Shown piece by piece: positions 18,951-29,930 of a stretch of DNA of 64,000 nucleotides; position 1 is the stretch's first letter, and each line of letters begins with the position of its first letter. The notes under the pieces were generated by a model. The model searched no databases and was not told where the DNA came from. It saw nothing but the letters and a program-made list of their open reading frames with translations. Location: the NCBI GenBank assembly GCA_019155185.1, contig CM032815.1, forward strand, positions 11,502,253 through 11,566,252, in the 5' to 3' direction. The position numbers were made by a program, and so were the translations under genes. The DNA is from Beaufortia kweichowensis. Its lineage: Eukaryota; Chordata; Actinopteri; Cypriniformes; Gastromyzontidae.

Positions 18951-20345
18951 TTAGTTTGAGAAACGTCCTTTTGAGGGGTTAAATTCAGTAGTGGTTTTTG
19001 TTGATTCAATTACAGAACCCTGTCGTTTTGTAATTAATCTGTTCAAGGAGGCCACTTCTGCTGACAGATCAGCAACGCCTTGTTTTAAGTACAGGTTCTC
19101 AGATTTTGAGAACGCATAAGTGTCATTTTTAGACATCGGTTCTGGTGAGTTTGGAGAGAGCCTGTAACCTGCTAGTGCCATCTGGTTATGGCGCCATTCC
19201 ATAGGCTGGTAATTCCAGTCCTGAACACTCGTCACCTGCAGAGACAAAGGGCTTAGAGATGGCTGCATATACTCAGTTGTAGCATACTGACCCATTTGAT
19301 AGCATCCACTTGCAGACAAGTCAATTGGAGTGGAGAATTTGCTAGACAACTCATAATCAGGATCTACAGCCTCCACTTTAATCTGGATTGCCCGGGCCTT
19401 GATCCTCAATTTGTGAGGCAAGGCTGAAGAGCCGGTATCCGGCACCTTTAGGGTGGAGACTATCACACTCTTTGAGTCAGCCCTGGGTGGAACTAGACCT
19501 TTTGGGACCTGTTGTTCATCCTCTCCATCTGAAGACTTGCTTAAAGCCCCATCATCACCATCAGACATTCGTGGTGAATTGTTAGACGATCTGGCGATTT
19601 GCAAGAATGAAGATGACTGAGAGAATGTCCCAGTGAAAGGACTACTAAGGTAGTTTCTGTATAGTTCATATGAACTAGTCCCGTCTTTGGCATAACTGCA
19701 GGTTTCCAGGCGTTCTTGCTTGATGATATCAGGGGATCTGGAAACATTTCTAAGTGGACTTTCATGGGTCAGCATGCTCGAGTCAGATCCATCAGATAAG
19801 GCGCTGTGAGGTGATTGCTTGATAACAGATATGCAGCTGCTGCTCAGACATCCTGGTTTAATTTCTCCTGGGTAGTTAGCCCTAGTGGCACTAGATGAGA
19901 CAAAGTCATGGAAAAGTGCAGCAGTGGAACTAGAAATTTTCTGCACTTCCTGGGCATAAGCTGCTGAGCTCACCAAGCCAAACCTGAGTTTAAGGGACAA
20001 CAACTCTGCTTTCAGGGATGCATTTTCTTCTCCAAGGGCCATGAGTTTGGTCTCCAAGACCATATCATTGAGCCTACGCTTTTCTCGTGATCGCTTAGCT
20101 GCTTCATTGTTTTTGCGCCTTCTCTCCCAGTATAGGTTATCTTTTTTCTCATTTGGTATAAACTCACGTTGTCTGCGACAGGTGGTAGACTTGGCCTTAA
20201 ACGGCAGAGTGGACAGATTTTGATTAATCAGGTCCCTGTCTGCCCCTTGCAAAGCTACTGCCAGCACCAGGGCATCATCTCCAGTGTAGAGCCCACTGCA
20301 TGAGGGCTCCTTTTTAATGGCATGCATATTACACAATGTTGTCAT
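18951..20345 (-). CDS. nfil3: nfil3, bZIP transcriptional repressor (E4BP4)
   Basis: Single coding exon of 464 aa (human NFIL3 is 462 aa). NFIL3 is a nuclear bZIP repressor that binds D-box (TTAYGTAA) sites and acts in circadian output and immune-cell development. The basic region (about residues 73-92, YWERRRKNNEAAKRSREKRR) and leucine zipper (about 92-122, LETKLMALGEENASLKAELL) are nearly identical to human. Other conserved blocks are CRRQREFIPNEKKD, SSSCISVIKQSP, KSSDGEDEQQVPKG, ALPHKLRIKARAIQIKVEA (about 309-327) and ENLYLKQGVADLSAEVASL. The ATG at 20345 is chosen because MTTLCNMHAIKKE lines up with human MQLRKMQTVKKE; the frame upstream has only GTG. A 5' UTR acceptor lies at 20470. Coding in one exon after a noncoding first exon matches the family. 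Confidence 0.96.
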   Translation of the reverse strand: MTTLCNMHAIKKEPSCSGLYTGDDALVLAVALQGADRDLINQNLSTLPFKAKSTTCRRQREFIPNEKKDNLYWERRRKNNEAAKRSREKRRLNDMVLETKLMALGEENASLKAELLSLKLRFGLVSSAAYAQEVQKISSSTAALFHDFVSSSATRANYPGEIKPGCLSSSCISVIKQSPHSALSDGSDSSMLTHESPLRNVSRSPDIIKQERLETCSYAKDGTSSYELYRNYLSSPFTGTFSQSSSFLQIARSSNNSPRMSDGDDGALSKSSDGEDEQQVPKGLVPPRADSKSVIVSTLKVPDTGSSALPHKLRIKARAIQIKVEAVDPDYELSSKFSTPIDLSASGCYQMGQYATTEYMQPSLSPLSLQVTSVQDWNYQPMEWRHNQMALAGYRLSPNSPEPMSKNDTYAFSKSENLYLKQGVADLSAEVASLNRLITKRQGSVIESTKTTTEFNPSKGRFSN

Positions 20346-20470
20346 CTGCTTCAGCTCATATGTAGACACTGGTTTCGAGTATGCATCTCATTGCAAACCC
20401 AGCGCTATTCAAAGTCATGTGTCCTCCTAAGGAATATGGTTCCAGTGAATGACTGGATTTTCTTCTAGAT
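20346..20470 (-). other. nfil3: nfil3 5' UTR with splice acceptor
   Basis: Upstream of the ATG the minus strand reads back to a polypyrimidine acceptor (TGTTTTTTTTAACAG, exon base 20470). This fits NFIL3 genes, whose coding exon is preceded by a noncoding exon. The first exon may end at an AGAG|GTAAAC donor near 23607; that pairing is inference. Confidence 0.5.
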
Positions 20471-23400
20471 CTGTTAAAAAAAACAGATTACACTTAGACA
20501 CATTATCATCATAAATGTAACAACATTACCCACATGATCCAAAAAGTCACCAAAGTTCTTTAAAAACAACTACATCAGAGGGTTATCAACATAGGGGTAT
20601 CATAACTAATTATTTAATAGGCATAAAAATTACAAAAATCTCCCTGGAAATGTTAAAGGTTTAGAGTTTGCAATTTTTAAAATATCTAAATTAATTCAAA
20701 ATGGCAGGCTTTCTGATTGGCAGAGCTAAATTGTAAAGACATATGTGTTTTTTATGTGTATTTTTTTGTATATGTATATTATGTAAATGTACCCATTAAG
20801 CCCATGTGCCCTTTAATCCCACTCTCAACTTTTACATCAAATTAAAAAATTAAAAAAGCATATTTTAATGCTGCTCATTCTTTTAATCAACCCAGTGATT
20901 TGTTACTTCCCTGATATTTTTATTGCATACCAATCACATTTCACAGTGTTGAGTTAGACTCATGCTGTCTCAGGGGACCTCATACAAAGACAATACATTT
21001 ATATTACGCCAAACAAAATCATTTTTTTAGTATGAGCAAACTTTGATAGTTTCCAAAGTGAAAGTTTTTAATGATAATAAACATTTTTAACTGTTCTTGG
21101 TGTGCTTTTACCTTATTAACATTTTACTTTACCTTACTTACTACCTTAACTGTGTAGCACCATTATATAACAGATGTCTGCTAATGTGTATCATTAGTTT
21201 TCAGCAAGAAAACTGGATCAGAGTATTGTAACAGAGTCGTTATTCTTTTGTTATTTACATAAAAATGTACATATTTATATTAGTGCTGGTGATTCTCCAT
21301 TTTGAGTTTAATCAGCAGTTATTTACATGACTTTAAAAAGGCAAACTAGTGGGGATGGAGAGCAACACATTGTTTCGCTTGCGCATCCTGAAGATCCAAT
21401 TACCTTCAACCATGCCACTGACCATACTGTATGTCATGTTAAATGTTATCAAAACAGGTGACATTTTAAAATGATTGTTTTCAAATATGTCTCTGTCACT
21501 GGATGCAAACTTTTTTTCCCAGTTTTTGTGAATCAATCATGCGGTGGGCTTATTTGGAACACACGTGGGCTTAAATGGTACCAAGGTATCAATTAAGCCA
21601 ATGCCAGACTTTTTTTAATTCATAAAATATCATAAATGTATATAAAAAAATTTACATAAACTAATTAATACACTTTCAAATAAGAGATAAATCTTGCCTT
21701 TTAACAAATTACTTTGCTAATAAAGCATGTCAATATCTATGAAAACACCTAAACTTAGATTTTGGTGAGCTTAATTGGTACACTTACCCTATATATTAAT
21801 ATATAAGTCTTCCCTACTTTAGTGCCAGAGGTGCCTAGCCTCTAATACTAGCAATTGAAATTGCATTAAATATGGGTTTTAGTTACAATGAGAACAAATA
21901 TGTGCCATAACAATAAAGATAAGTTGTTCAGGATAGCATCTTCATATGCACAGATTGTAGCTGTGTTTAATTCAATTTGATTTAAGTTCTTCATTAAATT
22001 CAACATAAATTCTTCATTTTGAAGCTATTTTTACCCAGCCTAGTTTATGCAGTTTATGCCAGTTTAGTGCAAAATGTTATGTTTGTTAACATTTAAACAA
22101 AATGTTTTGCATGATGAATACGATGCAAAATAATTGATTAGTTCAAAGTTATTTTAAGATGGTCTGGAAAAAGCACTCATTGACACCCAAAGACTAGGAG
22201 GCCTCTTACAATTGCCAGAGAATGTAACAGTATTAGTATGCACAGCTGACATATTAAAACGTAAAAATATTTGTATTACGCATATGTTTCTATTAAAGAG
22301 TCGTTTTCAAATTTTAGTTGCAATTCCATGTAGCTTTGCAGCATGTATCATCATTGGCGGGTCGTCCTTAAAATGATACAACAACACATGTCCACGTTCA
22401 GAGCTTTTATAATGAAACCGTAATTAAATTAAAATATGGTAACGATTTTCCATAGTAGTGAAGTAGTTCGTCGTAGCATAACCTTTTACAGAAAACCCAA
22501 ACATGTAGATCCAACCCGTTTTACGTCAAAATGCTGGCTATTGTACTAACCGTAAAGTTTTCCGTATTAATAAAGTGCTATGAGCATATCTTTAATACTG
22601 TCAGGTTTGAATTGAAGTTCCAATCTAGGTGCAGACTTGAAAAGCGCAGGAACAAAGGAAAGTGAACAGCCATTATTATCATTACACGTGGCTGATCAGA
22701 GACCAAATACATTCATCAGTAAAAAAAAACGCATGGGAATGCGATTAAAACGCTCCACAAACAAGGAAATGGCTAGTATGCTACTCTAACGGTATATTTC
22801 AATAAACGTGCAGACATTATGCCTTCATTTATTTTGAGAGGCCTTAGTGCATTCCCCATCCCAGTATGGGCACTCCGGGTTGTTTAATCTGCGCACGTGA
22901 AACAACGACATATAAATGACGTAAAGCTTTAAATTAATATCAGAGGCTTTCTTGGATGCTCGTAAGTGCCCACGCTTTCGTTATTGTGTAAAAAAAAAGA
23001 TCAGTCACCATTACACAATTAAAGCATAACGCATTCGTGAAGGCAACGGTTACAAATCTCGAATTGTTCTATAAAAGCACATAGGTAAATTTGAAAGTTG
23101 TATATAATTAATACAAATTTTGAGTGAATGCAAATATGAACAGTCTGTGAAATCTTGAAATATTTATTACACGAGTTACGTGAGTATAACATTCCTCAGA
23201 TACCGGTTCATACCCAAAGTGCTTGATCAACCCTATGAATACTGGGTCACGGTGCCATCCCGTTTCACAAACATTCTTATGCTATATGGCTGAAAAATAT
23301 GGCGAGACTGGAAATGCGCAATACAAATACATATCTGTAGTGTCGATATAGTACTAAGCAACAATAATACAATGTTATAATTAAATAATAAAAGGACTTT

Positions 23401-23606
23401 TGTATACATTATGTAATATTTTAATTTTTGAGAAAACAAAGGTATGGTTTATATTACAACTAGACTAGCTGAAAATTAAAAGTTGGCATATACACTACTT
23501 TCATTTGTTATGGCCTGTATGCCGCTACCGGTTGAAACACCCCAAACAAACCCCGTCAGTTCATAAGCATGTGTCCTGAATCAAAGAAGAAAAACAGGGT
23601 TTACCT
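20471..23606. other. probable nfil3 intron 1
   Basis: AT-rich. Holds an interspersed repeat (21330-21800) and scattered CACGTG words (near 22685 and 22895), plus an ATGACGTAAA near 22917 that resembles a CRE/D-box hybrid. No coding exon recognised. Confidence 0.4.
21330..21800. repeat. interspersed repeat, copy shared with 61680-62290
   Basis: The blocks GCGCATCCTGAAGATCCAAT, CCATGCCACTGACCATACTG, GTGGGCTTATTTGGAACACA and AAAACACCTAAACTTAGATT recur near 61720, 61745, 62250 (inverted) and 61820. The order and partial inversion suggest a non-autonomous DNA element with inverted arms. No coding capacity. Confidence 0.6.
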
Positions 23607-23900
23607 CTAAAAGCCACCGGTCCGATTAGAAGGCCCAACGTAAACAATGAACAAAAACATTCAAAGTGATTAGAAGAGTTTTATCAACTGTAATAAAATC
23701 ACATGTAAAGAATAACACTTTCGTCCCTTCGATCGCGTTTTCCTGCCGGAGTCACTGCTGCCTCATGGATCTGTGTTAGTAGGTCACTACTAAAGCGTAT
23801 TGGCAGCGTTTATTGACTGACACTTCTCGTAGCCAATCAAAATACAGCATCGTCTGATTTGAGCCAATGATTCGCTTCCTATTAATAATTGTCAGGCACA
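23607..23900 (-). promoter_or_regulatory. nfil3: candidate nfil3 promoter / noncoding exon 1
   Basis: GC-richer block in otherwise AT-rich DNA. On the minus strand it has two ATTGGCT (inverted CCAAT) boxes near 23831 and 23857, then CpG-containing sequence, then an AGAG|GTAAAC donor at about 23607. The layout suits a TSS and noncoding first exon feeding the acceptor at 20470. No TATA box is evident. Confidence 0.4.
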
Positions 23901-24078
23901 AAAGGCAGATGACTCCATAGGGATAAACCTTTTTATATATCATACTTAAGAATTGTAAGGTTGAAAATAAAGAGTTGAGAAGAAAATCTAGACCTTTAAA
24001 AACACATATTAAATATTAAATGCTTAAAGTTAACTGAATGAAACCGTATTGCAAATTCACAGCAAATACATAAGCTAA

Positions 24079-24096
24079 CACACACACACACACACA
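24079..24096. repeat. (CA)n microsatellite
   Basis: A short run of CA dinucleotides between nfil3 and nfil3-like. The rest of 23900-24766 is AT-rich with no recognised feature. Confidence 0.9.
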
Positions 24097-24766
24097 GTTT
24101 CAACACAGTTTCCCTATCTGGTCCCATTATATTCCCAACAGTTAAAATGGATTTACTTACTTATATGTACGACAAATTGTATTGTCATCAAATGTAAGTT
24201 GATTGTTTAATGGTCGATATAACTTGGATGTAATGTAACCTAATACTGAAGCAGTTGCACAACATGATGCACTAGATGCCCTACATTAAATAAACTGTGC
24301 TTGTGCGCCATCCAGTGGAAATGAATGCGTTGACTGCACGCACAACGTTTCAGAATTTCAATATTGTTTAGTTTCCAATATACTGCTTTATTATAATATT
24401 GATATACAGCAATATAACAATAAAAATACCGATTCTAATAGGGTTAGGATTATACTATTGAAAACATTGCAAAATGTATTGTGTTTTGGGCCTTTTGGGC
24501 AGTTTTAATTGTGTTCTCTTTGTTTTCATTTGCCAGATAACATATCACTAATAGAACCTAATACGTTACCAGCTACATAGACCGTTATAAAATCCATTAA
24601 AACAAATACAACTCCCATTATAAACATTATAATATGCCCAGTAAAAATGTTGTGCTATTTTTTCAGGAAGAATAGATATAGCTATTAAGAGTAATTAGTA
24701 GTGGTTATATTAGCTATATTAAAAAAAACACAAAATGCAATTACTTGAAAAATGAAAAAAACACGT

Positions 24767-24772
24767 TTTATT
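24767..24772 (-). terminator. candidate nfil3-like polyadenylation signal AATAAA
   Basis: AATAAA on the minus strand, about 125 nt after the nfil3-like stop codon. Confidence 0.45.
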
Positions 24773-24895
24773 TAAGAGGCATCATCACTAAAGATTCACA
24801 AAGCAAAATGAGTCCCTTTGATTTAAACGAGATGACCTGGACGAATGCGACGATAACAGAGTCATTTATGTACATCTCTCATTGCTTAGTTTTCA

Positions 24896-25816
24896 TTAAT
24901 ATGGATACTTGGTAACAAACCTTGCTTTATTAACTTTGTAGCGTAGTTTGTGTGGCAGAAGAACTGACTGTGTACTAGGCTTCTGTTGGCAGGTGTCTCC
25001 TGACGCATTTGTTTCTACTGGGACTTCATGACTGGCTCCGTTCAGTCCAGACTGCCACATCAAATTCACTGTCGTTTCAGATGACGATGCGCTAGCACTA
25101 TAACAGGTGCTATTTTGCGACAGACTGACCACTGGACTGCTGTAATGAGGCCACATTTGAGATGCATAATTTTCATGGAAAAAGTCGCTGTTGCTCAGAA
25201 AAAATCCACTTGTGCATGCGTTCATTCCATCACTGCATGGATGATATCTTTCCAATAAACTGATGCGCGGCCATTTCGTAGTATTGACGGTGCTATCCGT
25301 CCCAGAATACGAGATCAAGTCGTACACCGAATTGAAATGACTCGTTTGGGTACAAACTGATCCACAACGATCGGAAAATCGACAGTGCAGCAGACCATTC
25401 ATTGGTATCAGAGTTGTGGGGACATGAGAACTTCGTGTACAACCATAATTTGGCATGCCCTCTGGGTACTTAAAACCAACATTCATGTGATTATTGAGAT
25501 CCGCGTTATGATTGTTAACTGCAGAAAGCGCAACTTTTAATTTTTCATTTTCGCGCTGAAGTTCGACGGCACGTGTCTCTAAAAGGTATTCCCCCAGTCT
25601 CTTGCGCTGGCGGGATCTTTTTGCAGCTTCGTTATTTCGGTTCCTTTTGATCCAGTAATTACTGTCTTTTTCAGCATCAGGCGTAAATTCTCGTTTCCGT
25701 CGCATTCCGAAATTTGCCCGGATGATTGGCACAGGGTACGACTGGTGGTGCGTATTCTGTAGATAGCCGATACAACCCAGTCCATCAAGCGTGGCGCAGC
25801 AAGTACCTGTTGACAT
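24896..25816 (-). CDS. nfil3-like, diverged tandem NFIL3-family bZIP protein
   Basis: A 306-aa single-exon frame from the ATG at 25816. Upstream in frame only GTG occurs before a candidate acceptor at 25887, so ATG 25816 is the likely start. MRRKREFTPDAEKD and the basic region YWIKRNRNNEAAKRSRQRKR (about residues 54-73) show NFIL3-family descent. The zipper (about 74-105; LLETRAVELQRENEKLKVAL) keeps heptad hydrophobics but is diverged and becomes Asn-rich at its end. The middle is Ser/Thr/Tyr-rich and unlike NFIL3. It ends soon after LPHKLRYKVNKARF, the start of the conserved NFIL3 ALPHKLRIKA block, so the C-terminal third of NFIL3 is missing. Probably a DNA-binding repressor or a competitor for nfil3 sites; that role is inference. 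Fish carry several numbered nfil3 paralogs and which one this is cannot be decided here. Confidence 0.88.
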   Translation of the reverse strand: MSTGTCCATLDGLGCIGYLQNTHHQSYPVPIIRANFGMRRKREFTPDAEKDSNYWIKRNRNNEAAKRSRQRKRLGEYLLETRAVELQRENEKLKVALSAVNNHNADLNNHMNVGFKYPEGMPNYGCTRSSHVPTTLIPMNGLLHCRFSDRCGSVCTQTSHFNSVYDLISYSGTDSTVNTTKWPRISLLERYHPCSDGMNACTSGFFLSNSDFFHENYASQMWPHYSSPVVSLSQNSTCYSASASSSETTVNLMWQSGLNGASHEVPVETNASGDTCQQKPSTQSVLLPHKLRYKVNKARFVTKYPY

Positions 25817-25887
25817 CTCAGCAGGCAAGATTTCAACAGTGGGACGTATGCAGCCGAAACTGTAGTCTGCAGGTTGTTTGGCAAAAA
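25817..25887 (-). other. nfil3-like 5' UTR with candidate splice acceptor
   Basis: A minus-strand TTGTTTAAATTCAG acceptor at 25888-25889 gives an exon start at 25887, 71 nt upstream of the ATG. This mirrors the nfil3 layout of noncoding exon plus single coding exon. The upstream exon was not identified. Confidence 0.4.
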
Positions 25888-26132
25888 CTGAATTTAAACA
25901 AGATACACGAGTTACTACTCCGGTCACGCCTTTTTTGGGAAGTGTCAGGAGATAAGAACGCCTACTTGGCAGTCATTGGTCAAAATCAAGAACACAACAC
26001 GTCACGTTAGTTACTCACTCAATGGGGCATTCATTACTCCAGGGAAACGCATGTTTTTTTTAAAGATACAGGAATAATTAGGGGTCTAAGCACCAAGTCT
26101 TCTCCTCCTTCTTTTTCTTCTTCTTCTCTTCA

Positions 26133-26164
26133 TTAATAATAATAATAATTATTATTATTATTAT
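26133..26164. repeat. (AAT)n/(ATT)n palindromic microsatellite
   Basis: AAT repeats switch to ATT repeats, forming a self-complementary tract. A CTT-rich run (26100-26130) precedes it. Confidence 0.9.
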
Positions 26165-26867
26165 GCACTGAGAAGTGTCTGGGCAACCAAAAAAAACTTT
26201 GTGAGATGGTCATAAATCCCAACCACTACTCACTTAAAAGGGTATTATATCATTTTACAAGTCTTTATATTGTTTTTAGGGTGTACTACAATATGTTTCA
26301 TGCTTAATTGTTAAAAAAAATAGGTTTTTTTACATTTTTCATTTTTGCAGCAGCAATCTCTACAGCTCTATAAAACTACATTCATGCAAAGCATTAATCC
26401 CAGAAACTTGCCATAGATTTGATAGAGTGTCTTCTGTGTAAACCCAAACACATCCTGTGATTGATTATGGAATTGATCCGTAAAGGGGACCTAGTAACAT
26501 TTCCAGAAACGTCTTGTTAAAACAATTAAAACAATGTTGTAAGTGTTGTGCCGAAATCAACGTTCATAAATCACAACAAAGAAATGTCTGCAAACTGGAA
26601 TGAACCAGAGATCAAGGATAGCGTGTGAAAGATGTACATGTGTAAACATCACTATTTGTTATTTTTGTTATTCCCATGACATAACATTTTGGGAAGAAGA
26701 AAGCTGTAGTTTGTTTCTGGTGAATTCTTTTAAAAACTATATCTTCCTTTGCAGTGAACTTTGAGCATTATAACTTTGCAGATATTATTATACTCAAACA
26801 GCAACATTACACACTAACCAAAGTTGAAAAAGTAAAATCATAAGATGCCACCCCTTTAATTCTATTA
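26165..26867. other. intergenic, nothing recognised
   Basis: AT-rich interval upstream of nfil3-like. No coding frame or repeat ends recognised. Confidence 0.35.
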
Positions 26868-27775
26868 ACATGACCTTCGTAAGAAAGTCTCCAGTGTCTT
26901 ACTACCATCCCGTTGCACTTACACCCATCATCATGAAGCACATTAAGACCCTGCTGCCCCCCTCACTGGACTTCCTGACTAGGAGACTTCAGTCATTCCG
27001 GATCGGGAACAGCATCTCCAACACCACCACACTAAGCACTGGGAGCCCCCAGGGCTGTGTGCTCAGCCCACTGCTGTTCACACTGCTGACTCACGACTGT
27101 GTAGCAATGCCGTGCTAGGGGTCTCTCATCCTTCAGTCACGGACATTTACACCTCACGCTACATGTGCAAAGTCACCAGCATTGTGGACGACCCAACACC
27201 CGCCTCACACACACTTTTCACCCTCCTGCCGTCTGGTAAACAGCACCGAAGCATTCAGGCCCTCACGACCAGACTATGTAATAGTTTCTTCCCCCATGCC
27301 ATCAGACTCCTTAATACTAAGAAACTGGACTGAATGAACACACACATACATACATGTCTACACACACAACTGAACATCCTCCATCCTCTGCAATTTTTTT
27401 GCAAGTCTTTGCACATATTTATGCTGCTACATATACTTATTCTATTATATTATAGTGTTCATAGGCTGCTACTCTTATGTTTACACTTATGCTTACACTA
27501 TTTAAACTATTGTACTCTTATACTCTTTCCACTATCTGTCACTAGGTTCACTTTTAAAACAGAACTGTGTACTGGTCGGCGCTGTAGTCATTGTACCGTC
27601 TTGTGCTGTCTGCACTAGTTTGCACTTGTGCACTTTATGTATATATTACGTAGTCACTTGTAGTTCTGTGTTGTTCTGTGTCATCTTATGTAGCACCTTG
27701 GTCCTGGAGAAACGTTGTTTCGTTTCACTATGTACTTGCATATGGCTGAAATGACAACTCCACTTGAAACTTGAC
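26868..27775 (+). mobile_element. non-LTR retrotransposon fragment (second type)
   Basis: Plus-strand translation in two frames shows RT fragments: YYHPVALTPIIMKHI, then RIGNSISNTTTLSTGSPQGC with VLSPLLFTLLTHDC. It then skips to the ORF C-terminal end DDPTPASHTLFTLLPSGKQH / LTTRLCNSFFPHAIRLLN. The YADD-containing centre is deleted. The 3' end has the fish-LINE motif ACGTTGTTTCGTTTCACTAT and GGCTGAAATGACAA. It differs from the L2-type element at 10100. Inactive. Confidence 0.8.
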
Positions 27776-28440
27776 CAACATCACTTTGTGTAACTGTTAA
27801 CTTTATCAACTCCATTAAGTATCTTGCGTTATAAGCAAAGACCAAACAACAAGTTTAAAATGCTTATGATGAAGTAGATATGGCAACATTACAAGAGAGT
27901 GCTCTGTGAAACAGCCTTCTGAGCATAAACAAAACACAATGATTCTATCAGTGGTATTTTAGTTAAAATTGCAGAATGTAAGTCTGTAAGTAAAAATAGG
28001 ACTCTTGGAATCCATGTTTCTTGTTCTTAGCTGTGATGAATCCCAAAAATTTTGCTATGGCTACCAATGTGTCAATCATCACAATGGGAGTGACTCCAGT
28101 GTCAATGCTAAAACTTGGCAGTATGTAAAAGATAAATTTTTTACATTAAATTCATGTGTGTGGGGGGTCTGGGGGCATCGTCCATCAGAAGATTTTTGAC
28201 ATTTTAATTAAAATATTAGAATACATTAACAAACTATACTGATCATGTTAACATATAGGCTAATTAAACACAAGCACATATTAAACCACAGCGGGTGTCA
28301 TTATGTGTTTATTTTCCTTGTTACTTTTGACAGTCAGATAAAAATCAGATAAAATGCAGCTGCACACCAAAAGTTTTTTGATGAACCGACACAACACATT
28401 TACATATTAAGTTTACCAACAGGTTGGCAAATTGTATCCC
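27776..28440. other. intergenic, nothing recognised
   Basis: AT-rich. The 64-aa frame at 28005-28199 has no family resemblance. Confidence 0.3.
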
Positions 28441-28446
28441 AACACA

Positions 28447-28780
28447 CTTGTGCTGCATTCACACTGCCAGCAACTTTGTTGGTGTTTCTCTGCAAACGAA
28501 CTCTGTTAGTTTCTCTCCATTTCGTTAGGAGGCGTTTCTAGTTTAGGTTGTCATAAGTTATAAGCAAATAACTAACTATCCACTGCTAACTGACGAGCAA
28601 ATTACTATTACTATGAATGAAGGAAATGCAATCCTCAGTATGGTCGCTCTTGTGACAGAAGTTCTGCCTTCCAGTAAAACAAAGTAATCGTCATCAATCA
28701 TCAATCGTCAAAGACTTTGCTGGCGAGAGATGAATGATCATGTCACTCTGCCACTGCCAGACGCTGGTGGTGTGAACGGG
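28447..28780. mobile_element. degenerate inverted-repeat element (MITE-like)
   Basis: CATTCACACTGCCAGC at the left and GCTGGTGGTGTGAACG at the right form imperfect inverted repeats about 330 bp apart, resembling degenerate versions of the Harbinger-like ends at 5933. No clean target duplication was found. Confidence 0.4.
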
Positions 28781-29734
28781 TTATTACTTGACGTACTATC
28801 TGACAAAATAACTTGATTTGGCAAATAGTTAGGTTAATAGCTGCGGTAAAATGGTTAGTTCACTTCAAAATGAACATTTGCTGGTCATTTACTCACCTTC
28901 CGAGATGTAGCTGACATTGTTATAGTACAGAGGATTTTTAGCTAAAATCATGGTCATTGGTGTTTCATAAAATGCAAGTCCTTAGGTACCATGTCACTGA
29001 CCAATCGAAAAGCAGACACAAACAACACAAAAATAATCCCTGGGGTTCCAGACAGAATTCTGAGATCTTATAAAGTGAACTGATCAATCTGTGCAAGGAA
29101 CTGAATGTAATTTGCAACATTAATAGCAGTAAACTACAGCCTCTGCATCAGACATTTTGAGCAAAATTTTATCCCATCCATGTGCCTTACATACTTAGAA
29201 AGTCAGAGCTTTTATAGTATTCACACTAAAGGAAGTTGGGCAATTGTGTCTTATAATATAGCGGATTATATTTTATTACAGAAACAATAATACAATGGCA
29301 TTATGTCTTTATTTGAGGTGACTTGCATCCACTTCTCACAGTGTCTTTCAAGAGCAGAAAAACTATTTTAATTGCACCACCTATTTGCTGCATGCGCAGA
29401 CCAATTGCCCGATGCTGTGGACCAGAGCACTTGAAAATAGAAAGTTATGACAACGGACTCTTATTTATGTGAACTTTAGATAGTTCCAGCAAGTTCATAG
29501 CAGGCTATTCAGATAGATTGAGTTACAGTGAAATAGTGCCTTTTTTGGTAATTAGTAGCCAATAAATAGATGAACATGCTGTTATTTTATAAACGATTAT
29601 AACATTTAATAAAATCAGCTGCTATTTTAGAACCATTGTGGTCCACTAGTGTTGCCTTGTTAACATATTTTACACTACAGCAACTTTAAAGTTTTAAAAG
29701 TAGTAGCACCTCATAGATTACCTGTTATATAGTA

Positions 29735-29930
29735 CTGTGCAAAAGTCTTAGGCACATTAGTATTTTCACCCCCCCCAAATTTTTTTAATACAGTTATTTA
29801 TATTTTTGCTGTAGTGTCAGTAGAAAATATTAGTTTACATTTCCAAACATTCATTTTGCCATTATTTGTAATAGACCAGTGAGATTTCTGTATGTACAAG
29901 TAGTCTGACAACAGCCAATATCAAATGTGT
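29735..29930. mobile_element. Tc1/mariner-type non-autonomous element (partial)
   Basis: It starts AGTACTGTGCAAAAGTCTTA, a Tc1/mariner-type terminus, and continues with blocks shared with 15061-15421 (AGTAGAAAATATTAGTTTAC, AGTCTGACAACAGCC). The right end is missing. Further partial copies of the terminus occur near 53880 (inverted) and 58768. Confidence 0.6.

Noticed and set aside
20346..20369. Longer nfil3 frame starting at 20369
   Set aside because: The codon there is GTG. The first ATG (20345) matches the length and pattern of the human N-terminus.
23409..23416. TTATGTAA D-box as an nfil3 autoregulatory site
   Set aside because: The same or near-identical word occurs several times in this AT-rich window, so chance is the simpler explanation without conservation data.
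25817..25927. Longer nfil3-like frame starting at 25927
   Set aside because: It starts with GTG, and a good splice acceptor at 25887 suggests this part is intron or UTR. The ATG at 25816 is preferred.
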